From NCBI GenBank assembly GCA_964418565.1, contig CAYQMB010000003.1:7986-71985 (forward strand): a DNA stretch of 64,000 nt. Direction: 5' to 3'. This DNA is from JAQIBY01 sp964418565 (lineage in GTDB: Bacteria > Bacteroidota > Bacteroidia > Bacteroidales > ML635J-15). Below are positions 16,189 through 25,089 of the stretch, piece after piece. Position 1 is the stretch's first letter, and each line of letters opens with the position of its first letter. The position numbers and the translations under genes are program-made. The notes beneath the pieces are model-generated. The model was not told the origin of the DNA and ran no database searches. It saw only the letters and a list, made by a program, of their open reading frames with translations.

Positions 16189-17064
16189 CTATTTTTTGGG
16201 TTTATCCAGAGCAGCTACAATTTTTTCCAGTTCTTCATCATTTTCAAATGGAATAACGATTTTGCCTTTGCCTTTGTTGTTTCTGTTGAATTTCACACTG
16301 GTATCAAAATAGTCAGACAGGTGTTTTTCAAGGCTGTTCCATTCATTTGATTTGTCTGATTTCTTTTGTTTTTTCTGTTTTTTCTCATTTTTTTCGCTGT
16401 TAAGTTCGTTAACAAACTCTTCAACTTTGCGTACAGAAAATCCGTATTTTAAAATCTGGTTGTAAACCATGAGCTGGGTTTCTTCATCTTTCAGGTTGAT
16501 GAGTGCCCTGGCATGGCCCATGGTGATTTTGTGCTCACGAATACCGAGTTGAATCTCCGGTGGCAATTTAAGCAGTCGGATGTAATTTGAGATGGTGGAG
16601 CGTTTTTTACCAATGCGCTCACTGAGTTTTTCCTGTGTGAGCTTACACTCTTCCATTAGCCTGTCGTATGAAATAGCGATTTCCATGGCATCCAGATTTT
16701 CCCGCTGGATGTTTTCAACCAGGGCCATCTCGAGCAATCCCTGGTCATCAGCGGTGCGTACAAATGCTGGCACAGCTTTGAGCCCGGCTATTTTAGCTGC
16801 TTTAAGCCGCCTTTCTCCACTGATGAGCTGAAATTTATCGTCTTTCAGGCTGACAGTAATGGGCTGAATAATGCCCAGTTCTTTAATGGAGGCAGCTAAC
16901 TCTTCAAGGGCTTCCTCGTGGAATTGTTTCCTGGGTTGAAACGGGTTTGCCGTAATTTTTTCGACAGGTATTTCATTAACGGCGTCGCGTTTTATTTTGC
17001 CGTCGTTATTATCGGTTTCGATAAGGGCTCCCAGCCCTTTTCCCAATGCATTTCTCTTTGCCAT
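16189..17064 (-). CDS. parB: chromosome partitioning protein ParB
   Basis: 291 residues. The N-terminus KRNALGKGLGALI is typical of Bacteroidota ParB. The CTP-binding ParB/Srx domain includes NPFQPRKQFHEEALEELAASIKELG and the GERRLKAAKIAG phosphate-binding motif (about residues 78-92). The KorB-type helix-turn-helix (LTQEKLSERIGKKRSTISNYIRLLKLP) follows, then a basic linker and a short C-terminal dimerisation domain. It loads at parS sites and acts with ParA. It starts 5 bp after parA. I did not find a convincing parS 16-mer in this window. Confidence 0.96.
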   Translation of the reverse strand: MAKRNALGKGLGALIETDNNDGKIKRDAVNEIPVEKITANPFQPRKQFHEEALEELAASIKELGIIQPITVSLKDDKFQLISGERRLKAAKIAGLKAVPAFVRTADDQGLLEMALVENIQRENLDAMEIAISYDRLMEECKLTQEKLSERIGKKRSTISNYIRLLKLPPEIQLGIREHKITMGHARALINLKDEETQLMVYNQILKYGFSVRKVEEFVNELNSEKNEKKQKKQKKSDKSNEWNSLEKHLSDYFDTSVKFNRNNKGKGKIVIPFENDEELEKIVAALDKPKK

Positions 17065-17069
17065 GGTAA

Positions 17070-17870
17070 TTAATCAAGTGTTTTATCTTTTTCCGGAATT
17101 TCGGTCATATCATTTCGCTGTAACAGCTCTCTGGCCATTGCCAGGTAATTTTGTGCTCCTTTGGAATTGGCATCGTATCCCAAAATAGACTGCCCGAATG
17201 AGGGTGCCTCGCCAAGTTTGATGTTTCTGGCAATAATGGTTTCGAATACCATGGTTTCAAAGTGTTTCTTTACTTCCTCTACAATTTGATGGGACAGATT
17301 GTTACGGCCATCAAACATGGTAAGCAAAAACCCTTCTATATCAAGGTTCTCGTTCAGGTTCGACTGCACAATACGAATGGTGTTTAAGAGCTTGCCCAGG
17401 CCTTCCAGTGCAAAATATTCGCACTGTACCGGTATGATTACTGAATCGGCGGCAGTAAGTGCGTTGACAGTAATCAAGCCAAGTGACGGAGAACAGTCAA
17501 TCAACACAATATCGTAGTTTTCCCTGACATCTTCAATCATCAGACGAAGGACTTTTTCACGATTGGGCAGGTCGAGCATTTCAATTTCGGCACCAACCAG
17601 GTCAATGTGGCTGGGCAGAAGGTCCAGATTGTCCATTTCGCTTTTCAGGATAATGTTTTCAGGATCTTCCTGCTTTATCAGCATTTCATACAATCCGGTT
17701 TGAATGTTTTTAACATCAAAACCAAGTCCGCTGGTGGAGTTTGCCTGCGGGTCTGCATCGATCAACAAAACCGAATGTTCAAGCGCAGCCAGACTGGCGG
17801 CCAGATTAATCGCGGTTGTTGTTTTTCCTACGCCTCCTTTTTGGTTTGCAATTGCAATAACTTTTCCCAT
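17070..17870 (-). CDS. parA: chromosome partitioning ATPase ParA
   Basis: 266 residues from the ATG at 17870 (MGKVIAIANQKGGVGKTT). The longer frame to 17939 is rejected because a TAnnTTTG promoter box lies within it at 17897-17904. Deviant Walker A KGGVGKTT, Walker A' DADPQANSTSG and Walker B VLIDCSPSLGLIT are intact. ParA forms ATP-dependent dimers on the nucleoid and moves ParB-parS complexes. First gene of a five-gene operon ending with ddl. Confidence 0.96.
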   Translation of the reverse strand: MGKVIAIANQKGGVGKTTTAINLAASLAALEHSVLLIDADPQANSTSGLGFDVKNIQTGLYEMLIKQEDPENIILKSEMDNLDLLPSHIDLVGAEIEMLDLPNREKVLRLMIEDVRENYDIVLIDCSPSLGLITVNALTAADSVIIPVQCEYFALEGLGKLLNTIRIVQSNLNENLDIEGFLLTMFDGRNNLSHQIVEEVKKHFETMVFETIIARNIKLGEAPSFGQSILGYDANSKGAQNYLAMARELLQRNDMTEIPEKDKTLD

Positions 17871-17896
17871 GCTATTCATTCTTTCTTTCTGATTCT

Positions 17897-17904
17897 CAAA
17901 AATA
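17897..17904 (-). promoter_or_regulatory. TAnnTTTG -7 box for the parAB-ddl operon
   Basis: TATTTTTG on the minus strand, 27 bases before the parA ATG; leader about 20 nt. Confidence 0.55.
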
Positions 17905-18048
17905 ACATTATTCCGTAAAACGGCATGTGAATTTTTCAAATATCTGTCCGAAACTTATCCACCGTTTCATCGTCTTTTATCACCGGCTTTATGGTGTCTG
18001 GTGTATACCGGAAGTCAGAAATATTTCTGAATATTTTTATTGTGTGTC

Positions 18049-18660
18049 CTATCTGACCTGGTATGTTCTGTCAGATGCCTCTTCCCCGGCATTAAAATGT
18101 TCGATGATGCCTTTAATATCTTCACGGGTACGTTGCGATCCAAACAAAGCATCGCGTAACTCAGGATAATCCTTTAGATAGGTAAGCATCCTTTTCATGT
18201 TCGTTACCTCATCTTTTAGAAAACTATGCTCGATGATGAAAAGCGGTTTTTCCGGCAGTCTGATAACCCAATTGATTTTGTACGTGCCGGAGGTTTTGCA
18301 TGAGCAGTTTTTAAACGGATAAACAACATTGTATACGCTTATTTTCCCCTCAGTAATGACTTTGCCAAATGCCCATATGTTGTATCCGGCTACCTGATCA
18401 TCAAACCATATTGCCCGATAAACATCGTTTTCTGTGGTAACCTTTTCGATATATTCCGGTCTGAGGTTTCTTTTGTTATGATTTTCATCACGGAATTTGA
18501 TGAAGGTTGAGAACTTTCGCTTCCCGATTTTAACTTCGCCCTGAAACGCTAATCCTTCTTTTGGGTACACCGTTCCATTTTCCCATTTGGCCGCATATCC
18601 AGAACCCGGCAGAGAGACAAATGCAATCAGGATGAGGCTTATGTACAAAATCGATTTCAA
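18049..18660 (-). CDS. exported protein of unknown function
   Basis: 203 residues with a signal peptide (MKSILYISLILIAFVSLPGSGYAA). The mature part starts with beta-type segments (GTVYPKEGLAFQGEVKIG, KFSTFIKFRD) and contains a CSC pair, then a helical charged C-terminus (LKDEVTNMKRMLTYLKDYPELRDALFG). No family recognised. The first four bases overlap the end of ribH (ATGA), so translation is probably coupled even though the functions look unrelated. Confidence 0.65.
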   Translation of the reverse strand: MKSILYISLILIAFVSLPGSGYAAKWENGTVYPKEGLAFQGEVKIGKRKFSTFIKFRDENHNKRNLRPEYIEKVTTENDVYRAIWFDDQVAGYNIWAFGKVITEGKISVYNVVYPFKNCSCKTSGTYKINWVIRLPEKPLFIIEHSFLKDEVTNMKRMLTYLKDYPELRDALFGSQRTREDIKGIIEHFNAGEEASDRTYQVR

Positions 18661-19157
18661 ATTCCCTGTTTAATTTCTTTTTTTAGCTGAATCATCTGTA
18701 AAGCAGCCGCAGCGGCTTCGTCGCCTTTGTTGCCATGTTTGCCACCGGAACGGTCAAGAGCTTGCTGCTGATTGCTGGTTGTCAAAACACCGAAAATAAA
18801 AGGGATGTTGTACCTGGTGTTCAGGTCTCTGATGCCATCGGTAACGCCTTGTGCAACAAAGTCAAAATGGCGTGTTTCTCCCTGAATGATGCAACCCAGA
18901 CAAATAACGGCATGAACATCGCTGTAATCAGCCATTGTTTTGGCAGCACTGACAAGCTCAAAGCTACCGGGAACAGATTTGCTGCGGATGTTTTCTGTTT
19001 TTATGCCAGAATTTTCCAGGCTGTTTATGGCTGCATCACGCATTGCATAGGTAACATCCGGATTCCAGTCAGCGGTCACAATAGCGATTTTCCAGTTTTC
19101 AGCACCCTGGTACTGTTTTACTTGATTGTCGGATAGGTTACGTTTTTCAGTTGACAT
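18657..19157 (-). CDS. ribH: 6,7-dimethyl-8-ribityllumazine synthase
   Basis: 166 residues, typical length. It condenses 5-amino-6-ribitylaminouracil with 3,4-dihydroxybutanone phosphate, the penultimate step of riboflavin synthesis; the enzyme forms 60-mer or pentamer assemblies. Visible motifs: VTADWNPDVTYAM, VPGSFELVSAAK, CLGCIIQGETRHFDFV (with the catalytic His in ETRHFD) and FGVLTTSNQQQALDRSGG. It starts 14 bp after the terminator that ends the TPR gene. No FMN riboswitch is seen in the short leader. Confidence 0.95.
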   Translation of the reverse strand: MSTEKRNLSDNQVKQYQGAENWKIAIVTADWNPDVTYAMRDAAINSLENSGIKTENIRSKSVPGSFELVSAAKTMADYSDVHAVICLGCIIQGETRHFDFVAQGVTDGIRDLNTRYNIPFIFGVLTTSNQQQALDRSGGKHGNKGDEAAAAALQMIQLKKEIKQGI

Positions 19158-19171
19158 AATGGTATGATATT

Positions 19172-19196
19172 AAAAAAGCATCGTTGCCGATGCTTT
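19172..19196 (-). terminator. intrinsic terminator between the TPR gene and ribH
   Basis: Perfect 9-bp stem AAAGCATCG/CGATGCTTT (19175-19183, 19188-19196), loop TTGC, followed on the minus strand by a U-run. Read-through could still feed ribH. Confidence 0.85.
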
Positions 19197-19221
19197 ATAA
19201 AACGTGATCGTTTGTTGAAAA

Positions 19222-19917
19222 TTATTTATTCAGGTGCAATTTTGCACGTTCCTGATATTTTTCAATGTTGCGTTGCTCTCTTGTGCCGTACCAATCCTTT
19301 TCAATGGTGTTGTATACTTCAAGGGCCTTATCGTAATCACCCTGAATTTCCAGTGTACGTCCTTTTTTCATAAGGTATACGGGTGTGAGAAATTCATTAC
19401 CGGCAAGATCGGCAGCCTTATCGTAATGTTTAACGGCATTTTTTGTGTCACCGGTTTCAAGGTAAGCATCCCCCAGCAATCCCTGTGCATTTGCACCGAC
19501 CATCATATCGTCGGATTTAAAGTCTTTCAGGTACTCTATGGCCGCTTCAAATTCTGCGAGTTTAATGTAGCATACCCCTGAGTAGTATTTTGCAAGATTG
19601 CCCTGTGGTGTGCTTCCGTAATTGTCAATGATATCTAAAAAGCCATAATTTACGCCGTCACCTTCAAGTGCCAGTCTGAATGAATCTTTGGCAAAATATT
19701 GCTCGGCGACAAAAGCTTCGGCAACTGCCTGTTCGGCCTTGGGCTGAATGATAAAACGTTTGTATCCAAAATACCCGGCTACAATCAGCAGGAGAATGAG
19801 TACAACATAGGTTATGGTTTTCTGATTCTTCTCAATAAACAGTTCCGTTTTGCTTAACGCAGTTTCAACGTTTTCGAGGTTTTGTTCGGTGTGTTCTGAT
19901 TTTTTCTTCGCCATCAC
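19222..19917 (-). CDS. membrane-anchored TPR protein (YfgM-like)
   Basis: 231 residues; the start may be the second Met, 3 bases in. A short charged cytoplasmic segment is followed by one membrane helix (about residues 34-51, TITYVVLILLLIVAGYFGYKRF) and a periplasmic helical domain with TPR repeats (LAKYYSGVCYIKLAEFEAAIEYLKDF, AQGLLGDAYLETGDTKNAVKHYDKAADLA, PVYLMKKGRTLEIQGDYDKALEVYNTI). The layout is like YfgM, an envelope chaperone partner of SecYEG. A TAnnTTTG box at 19944-19951 and a terminator at 19172-19196 bracket it as a single-gene unit. Confidence 0.85.
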   Translation of the reverse strand: MMAKKKSEHTEQNLENVETALSKTELFIEKNQKTITYVVLILLLIVAGYFGYKRFIIQPKAEQAVAEAFVAEQYFAKDSFRLALEGDGVNYGFLDIIDNYGSTPQGNLAKYYSGVCYIKLAEFEAAIEYLKDFKSDDMMVGANAQGLLGDAYLETGDTKNAVKHYDKAADLAGNEFLTPVYLMKKGRTLEIQGDYDKALEVYNTIEKDWYGTREQRNIEKYQERAKLHLNK

Positions 19918-19943
19918 TAATTAATTTGCTTTTATACAGACGG

Positions 19944-19951
19944 CAAATGTA
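19944..19951 (-). promoter_or_regulatory. TAnnTTTG -7 box for the TPR gene
   Basis: TACATTTG on the minus strand, 27 bases before the ATG at 19917. Confidence 0.55.
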
Positions 19952-20182
19952 ATGAATTTCTTAGAAAAAGGGAAAAGGCCTGCTAAAATATTTGCCCAAT
20001 ACGTGTATAGACAGATTCGACATGGGCGCTGAGGGTTTTCCGCAATGGAAAAACTGCCGAAATCTCCCTTAAATCGGGTTGTTGGTCTGTCTGCACTGAG
20101 ATAAATTGAGGCAAGCACAACATAAGGCGGAAGTAGCATCGCAACAATTGTGTTGCTGGCATGTTCTTATGAAAAGTGATTT

Positions 20183-21547
20183 ATGAAAATATTGCTGACC
20201 GGAGCCAGTGGTTATATAGGAGGGCATTTGTTACGCGTTTTGCTCAATGCCGGACATGATGTGTATTGCGCTGGCAGAAGCAAGGTGAAACTGTCCGATA
20301 GATACGATAATTGTCATTTTGTCTCTCATGATTTTGTCAAATCTGATTCCTTGCAACATGTACCTGAACGTTTCGATCTTGCTTATTACCTTATGCACTC
20401 AATGAAAGGTAAAGTGAAAGGTTTTGAGCAGACCGAAGCTCTTGTAGCAGAGAATTTTGTTCGCGCTGTAAAGCCTTTAAACGTGAAGCAAGTCATTTAC
20501 CTGAGCGGACTAACGCATACTAAAGACTTATCCCCGCATTTTCAATCACGGTATAAGGTGGAAGAAATACTCAGAAATTCAGGTATTCCCTGTACCATTA
20601 TTCAGGCATCAATAATCATCGGTGCCGGATCTGCCAGCTTTGAAATCATTCGCGACCTGGTGGAAAAACTGCCTGTGATGATTGCCCCGAAATGGTTAAG
20701 AACCCGCTCACAACCAGTAAGCATAAAGGATGTTGTGTTTTATCTTGATGCCCTGAAGCTCCGGAATGAATTTTACGGGCGAAGCCTTGAGGCAGCAGGC
20801 CCCGATGTGGTGAGTTATAAAGAAATGCTTAAAGCCTATGCCAGGGTTCGTAAATTGCGGAGATGGATATTTGTTGTGCCTGTTATGACCCCACGCTTAT
20901 CCTCATACTGGCTTTACTTTGTGACATCTACAGATTATGCCCTTGCTGTAAACCTGGTTGACAGCATGAAAATAGAATCCGTTTCTAAAACAAATCGCCT
21001 TAGTCGTATCCTGGAACACAAGCCACAAACGCTGAATCAGGCCTTGAAATCTGCTCTGCATGTCAAACAGGGTGAACTTCCGGCTTATGCAATATACCGT
21101 GATTTTCGGCAAAAGCCCTTTTTACAGGGAAATATGGAGGAGGTTAAACGTAGGATATTTTCGATTGGTGGGGAGAATGGCTGGTATTATGCCAATTGGC
21201 TGTGGCGTTTAAGGGCTGCACTTGACAGAATGGTTGGAGGCAAGGGAATGAAGACCGGTCGGAGGGTGTCAGAACCTGTTAGGCCGGGTGATACCATAGA
21301 TTTTTGGCGGGTAGAATATGCAAATATTGCGGAAGGCCGGCTTTTACTAAAGGCCGAAATGAAGCTGCCGGGAGATGCCTGGCTGGAATTCAGGGTGGAT
21401 AAAAATCAAAACAGGCTTTATCAAACTGCTGTATTCCGGCCAAAAGGATTGATGGGGCGCCTTTATTGGTTGCTCGTACTGCCTTTACATGCGATTATCT
21501 TTCGGGGATTAATTAGCAAATTAACTTCTGATAAATCAGTGCAGTAG
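20183..21547 (+). CDS. SDR-family NAD(P)-binding protein with DUF2867 C-terminus
   Basis: 454 residues. The N-terminal extended-SDR Rossmann fold begins with LLTGASGYIGGHLLRVLLNAGHDV (TGxxGxxG). YLSGLT and FQSRYKVEEILRNSGIPCTIIQASIIIG follow, as in atypical SDR/YbjT-type proteins that use NAD(P) for regulation rather than a classic Tyr-x3-Lys redox reaction. From about residue 310 comes a DUF2867-like domain (GGENGWYYANWLWRLRAALDRMVGG ... LPGDAWLEFRV) ending in a hydrophobic helix. The substrate is unknown. It is separate from the lipoprotein gene downstream. Confidence 0.88.
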   Translation: MKILLTGASGYIGGHLLRVLLNAGHDVYCAGRSKVKLSDRYDNCHFVSHDFVKSDSLQHVPERFDLAYYLMHSMKGKVKGFEQTEALVAENFVRAVKPLNVKQVIYLSGLTHTKDLSPHFQSRYKVEEILRNSGIPCTIIQASIIIGAGSASFEIIRDLVEKLPVMIAPKWLRTRSQPVSIKDVVFYLDALKLRNEFYGRSLEAAGPDVVSYKEMLKAYARVRKLRRWIFVVPVMTPRLSSYWLYFVTSTDYALAVNLVDSMKIESVSKTNRLSRILEHKPQTLNQALKSALHVKQGELPAYAIYRDFRQKPFLQGNMEEVKRRIFSIGGENGWYYANWLWRLRAALDRMVGGKGMKTGRRVSEPVRPGDTIDFWRVEYANIAEGRLLLKAEMKLPGDAWLEFRVDKNQNRLYQTAVFRPKGLMGRLYWLLVLPLHAIIFRGLISKLTSDKSVQ

Positions 21548-21629
21548 GGAATAACTGTTTCCTGAGAATATTTTGTTATCAATCTTAATTTGATTACATT
21601 TACCATCATACAAACCAAAGCAAATAACT

Positions 21630-22220
21630 ATGAGACTTTTAAGTATTATTATTTCATTCTTCCTCGTTGCGGGAATGACATCCTGCGGTGGCGGGGGTGA
21701 CAATGCGGAAAATGCCACAAAAGACAAGGCTGATAAACAAGCCAATGTCAAAGAAGCAAAAGCCGACAAAACCGAAAGCACTGATGTGGAAAATGTCACT
21801 ATCGACCTTACTGAAATGAGTGTGCCGCTTAAAATGACTGTACCAGATGGCGTAGAAGTACGCGAAGGTATGATGACAGGTGAAGTTGAAGGCATTATGA
21901 ATTACAACTTTGAACTTGTCAAAGATGGATGGATTATTGACCTTACTATGATTGATGAAGAGCCTTATACGGATAAAGCCGGTTTTCTTGAAGATCAGAA
22001 ATCAATCACAAAAAACAGCGAGGGTTTTGAAGAAATAGTGGAAGAAGGTGAAAACGGATTTATTTACAAAACCACCAATGAAGACGGAGTTGACTACAAT
22101 TTTTACTATGTGTATTTTAAGGACGACAGAGCATTTGAATTTGAAGCAGGTCTGAAATTTGAAAACTTTACTCTGGGTCAGGTGAAATCAATGTATAAAG
22201 CAGCAACGTCTGTTGAATAA
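21630..22220 (+). CDS. acidic lipoprotein of unknown function
   Basis: 196 residues with signal sequence and TSCGGGG lipobox (Cys about residue 19). A Lys/Asp/Ala/Asn-rich linker of about 30 residues follows, then a compact domain (about 60-196) with repeated beta-strand-like segments and many Asp/Glu. Such a lipobox-linker-domain layout is common among surface lipoproteins. No family recognised. It is followed by its own terminator. Confidence 0.7.
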   Translation: MRLLSIIISFFLVAGMTSCGGGGDNAENATKDKADKQANVKEAKADKTESTDVENVTIDLTEMSVPLKMTVPDGVEVREGMMTGEVEGIMNYNFELVKDGWIIDLTMIDEEPYTDKAGFLEDQKSITKNSEGFEEIVEEGENGFIYKTTNEDGVDYNFYYVYFKDDRAFEFEAGLKFENFTLGQVKSMYKAATSVE

Positions 22221-22243
22221 TTCCATCTGAAGTATTCACGATA

Positions 22244-22276
22244 GAAAAAAAGGTGCTGTATTTCAGTGCCTTTTTC
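22244..22276 (+). terminator. intrinsic terminator
   Basis: Stem AGGTGCTG/CAGTGCCT (22251-22258, 22264-22271) with two G-U pairs, A-run before and T-run after; ends the 21630-22220 gene. Confidence 0.75.
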
Positions 22277-22502
22277 TTTTTCAGGCATGCAAAAAATGAT
22301 AAATGTCATATAATGGCGAATGAAATGTAATTGATAACCATTAATATCGTAAGTTAATATAAAAACAGTATGCCTTTTCTCTAAATATGCCCTGGTATTT
22401 GATGTATTGCTTACTTGAGGCGACATACAGACCGGAAAACCACTCAGGAATATTGTTTGTTTTGTTTTTAAGTTCCCGGAAAATTGTTGTATATTTAAGG
22501 GT

Positions 22503-22649
22503 TGATTGATAGTTGATACAATCTCATTACTACGGGGGTAGTAATTTTCTCATAAGTAAGCACAGTCTGAATATTCTCATTGCACCAATTATGAAAGGTT
22601 TAGACTGAACAAATGCATCCGGGCATGTCATTGTCCGGATGCTTTTTTT
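22503..22649 (+). ncRNA. candidate small RNA upstream of an orphan terminator
   Basis: A strong plus-strand terminator (22615-22649) has no gene upstream: the nearest gene ends at 22220 and is already terminated near 22271. A near-consensus -7 box TATATTTA at 22490-22497 with TTTG at 22461-22464 could start a transcript near 22503. The interval contains a perfect 8-bp hairpin (ATTACTAC/GTAGTAAT, 22526-22545, loop GGGG) before the terminator hairpin. No open frame with a start was seen. The rest of 22277-22500 shows nothing recognisable. Confidence 0.4.
22615..22649 (+). terminator. orphan intrinsic terminator
   Basis: Perfect stem GCATCCGG/CCGGATGC (22615-22622, 22635-22642) followed by seven T. 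It faces the glutamine synthetase terminator. Confidence 0.85.
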
Positions 22650-22653
22650 GATC

Positions 22654-22686
22654 AAAAAAAAGCAAGCCTGCATTATACAGGCTTGC
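22654..22686 (-). terminator. intrinsic terminator of the glutamine synthetase gene
   Basis: Perfect 9-bp stem GCAAGCCTG/CAGGCTTGC (22662-22670, 22678-22686), loop CATTATA, U-run on the minus strand. Confidence 0.9.
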
Positions 22687-22730
22687 ATTCATCGAACAAA
22701 GCAATATAGCAACACACTATACCACTAACC

Positions 22731-24242
22731 TTACATGCAGTGAATATGTTTATTGACAAGTTTTTGTATCTCTTCGTTTTTCCCGTACAGGCGTTCACTG
22801 AGATCCTTATCATTAAAATTTTTGAGTTTTTTTATGACGCTGTCAATCATTCCTTTGGGGAAAATGTTGTTGTTCTCGAAAACTTCGCGGTGTTTTTCCA
22901 GGGCTTCAGCAGATTCCCAGCATGATTCAGGAAGAGCTTCAAGACTCTCGAGTTTTTCTTTATGCTCCTCATCAAAAATGTTGACATCCACGTAAAGCTC
23001 ATCTGCAATTTTGAGTGCATCCGGCTTTTTTAGTCCATATTCGGATGCTACAATGAGGCCTGCAATGTATGAATAAATATCTGCGGAACCGTCACCACTG
23101 CGGATCTCAACAGTTTGCTTATTCATGCCTTTGGATTGAGCTTCTTTTTGCTGTGGGTTTGCATCTTTTATCATATCTGCACCGCCTAACCATCCCAAAG
23201 GAACGCGGATAAGAACCGATCTGTTTCTATCACCCCAGCAAATGTTTGTGGGCGCTTCCTGATGCGGTACAAGGCGCAGATAAGATGTCGGAATGGTATT
23301 GCCAAAGGCAGTCAGTGGCGCAGCCATTTCAAGCAGTCCTGCAATCATGCGTTTGGCTTCATCGCTGAGCTTGTCGTCGCTCACCATCATGTTTTTGCCG
23401 TCTTTTTCAAGCATCATGTGAATGTGTAAACCGCTACCTGCTTTGCCCACAGTGATTTTGGGGGCAAGGGATATGGTGAAACCATACTGATAGGATAATT
23501 TCCTGAGAATCCATTTGGCGATAAGCATTTGATCTGCGGCATTCTCAGCCATGCATGGTAGGAATTCAATTTCCTGCTGTTCATAATACATGTCATCCGT
23601 GTGGAAATTACCAACCTCAGAATGCCCGTATTTGATTTGTCCTCCACATTGGGCAATAAGCAACATTGCCTCACGTCTGAAATCTTCAAATTTCACAAAG
23701 GGGTCAGATGCATGGTATCCTTTTTGATCCTGTGCCGGATACATTTCCTTATCCTCTCTCTCTGTCATGACGTAATATTCCAGTTCACCCAACGCCAGAA
23801 AGTTCATACCGGTGCTTTTCTGAAACTGCTTGTGTGCTTTTTTCAGCAGGTATTCAGGGGCACTTTGAAGGGGTTTCCCATCAGAAGTATAGTAAGAGCA
23901 AAGAATGTCAAGTGTGGGAATTTCTTCAAAGGGATTGACAAATGCTGTCTTATACCGTGGCACAACATACAGGTCACTGGAGCCGGCATCAATGTAAGAA
24001 AACATGCTTGAACCGTCAATGCGTTCACCTGTTGTCAGTATTTCACGGAGATGGTTAAGGTTGTTAATCACAAAATTCAGTGATTTCAATTTGCCGTCTT
24101 CAGCAACATAACGGAAATTGACCATCTCTATTTCATGCGCCTCAATAAACCGAATGATATCTTCTCTGGTAAATTCATCGGCATTCTTTCCCAGGAACCC
24201 AACCAATGGATTGGGATTCATTTGCGTTTCTTTTTCTATCAT
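22731..24242 (-). CDS. glnA: glutamine synthetase (type I-like)
   Basis: 503 residues. ATP-dependent amidation of glutamate to glutamine in the cytoplasm; forms dodecamers. Family motifs: MVNFRYVAEDGKLKSL (beta-grasp domain), IDGSSMFSYIDAGSSDLYVVPR (metal/substrate region), ELEYYVM with a metal-binding Glu, EQQEIEFLP, GSGLHIHMML with the catalytic-site His, and PTSYLRLVPHQEAPTNICWGDRNRS. This is type I rather than the ~730-residue type III also common in Bacteroidota. The usual adenylylation-loop tyrosine context was not recognised. The alternative start MNPNPL lies seven residues in. Own terminator; divergent from the YdcF gene. Confidence 0.93.
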   Translation of the reverse strand: MIEKETQMNPNPLVGFLGKNADEFTREDIIRFIEAHEIEMVNFRYVAEDGKLKSLNFVINNLNHLREILTTGERIDGSSMFSYIDAGSSDLYVVPRYKTAFVNPFEEIPTLDILCSYYTSDGKPLQSAPEYLLKKAHKQFQKSTGMNFLALGELEYYVMTEREDKEMYPAQDQKGYHASDPFVKFEDFRREAMLLIAQCGGQIKYGHSEVGNFHTDDMYYEQQEIEFLPCMAENAADQMLIAKWILRKLSYQYGFTISLAPKITVGKAGSGLHIHMMLEKDGKNMMVSDDKLSDEAKRMIAGLLEMAAPLTAFGNTIPTSYLRLVPHQEAPTNICWGDRNRSVLIRVPLGWLGGADMIKDANPQQKEAQSKGMNKQTVEIRSGDGSADIYSYIAGLIVASEYGLKKPDALKIADELYVDVNIFDEEHKEKLESLEALPESCWESAEALEKHREVFENNNIFPKGMIDSVIKKLKNFNDKDLSERLYGKNEEIQKLVNKHIHCM

Positions 24243-24324
24243 ACAATTATTATTTTTACCAACAAATTAGAGCTTAAATTTACGTAAAAAAATGAGCTAA
24301 ACAAAGTTTTAAAAACACCGGTTT

Positions 24325-25089
24325 ATGTTTTTTATACTGTCAAAAGTGCTGCAATTTTTATTTTCTCCGGTATTCTGGATTGTCCTGATAGTTGCTTTGT
24401 CTTTGATAATTAAGGAAAAGTATATTAAAAAGCGGATGATGTTTGTTGCAGCACTTCTGCTGCTAATTTTTACAAATACATTTGTCGCCGATGAATTCAT
24501 GCGCTTATGGGAGACACCTGCTGTAAAACATAAAAACATGCAGGCGCCCTATGATGTCGGAATCCTGCTCACAGGCATGGGATCCTGGGATGCAGAGTAT
24601 AAACGGTTTAATTTTGATAACAGCAGCGATAGAATTCTGCAGACCATGGATTTATACAATCAGGGTCTGATCAGGAAAATATTTATATCCGGAGGTTCCG
24701 GAGATATTCGGCAACCCGGATTTCATGAGGCAGCCTTGCTTCACGATTATCTGGTACGGAACGGTATTCCGGATGAGGATGTTGATTACGAGATAAAATC
24801 ACGCAATACTGCCGAAAATGCCAGGCAATCAGCCAGTATTTTACATCCTGAAACATCTGACAGCACATTTCTGCTTATTACCAGTGCATATCATATGCGC
24901 CGCGCTACAGGCTGTTTTGAAAAACAAGGGTTTGATGTTCAGCCCTACAGCACTGACAGGTTTGCAGGAGGCAGAAAGTTTCAAATAGAATACATGCTTT
25001 TGCCACGGATTGATGCTTTGATACGCTGGGAGATTCTTATACACGAATGGAATGGATACTGGATTTATAAACTGAGAGGATATGTTTAA
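24325..25089 (+). CDS. YdcF/SanA-type DUF218 membrane protein
   Basis: 254 residues. Two N-terminal membrane helices (about 4-26 and 34-50) are followed by an extracytoplasmic DUF218 domain: VGILLTGMGSWD, DRILQTMDLYNQGLIRKIFISGGSG, EDVDYEIKSRNTAENARQSASIL and LLITSAYHMRRATGCFEKQGFDVQPYSTD. The family includes ElyC and SanA, linked to envelope integrity and vancomycin tolerance in enterobacteria. Its last 8 bp overlap the NamZ-like gene, so both are probably cotranslated and act in the same compartment. Confidence 0.92.
   Translation: MFFILSKVLQFLFSPVFWIVLIVALSLIIKEKYIKKRMMFVAALLLLIFTNTFVADEFMRLWETPAVKHKNMQAPYDVGILLTGMGSWDAEYKRFNFDNSSDRILQTMDLYNQGLIRKIFISGGSGDIRQPGFHEAALLHDYLVRNGIPDEDVDYEIKSRNTAENARQSASILHPETSDSTFLLITSAYHMRRATGCFEKQGFDVQPYSTDRFAGGRKFQIEYMLLPRIDALIRWEILIHEWNGYWIYKLRGYV

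Noticed and set aside
16189..17064. parS site within parB or nearby
   Set aside because: No convincing TGTTNCACGTGNAACA-like 16-mer was seen by eye in the parAB region.
19921..20139. Minus-strand 72-codon frame between the TPR and SDR genes
   Set aside because: It contains the TPR gene promoter box and lacks protein-like composition.
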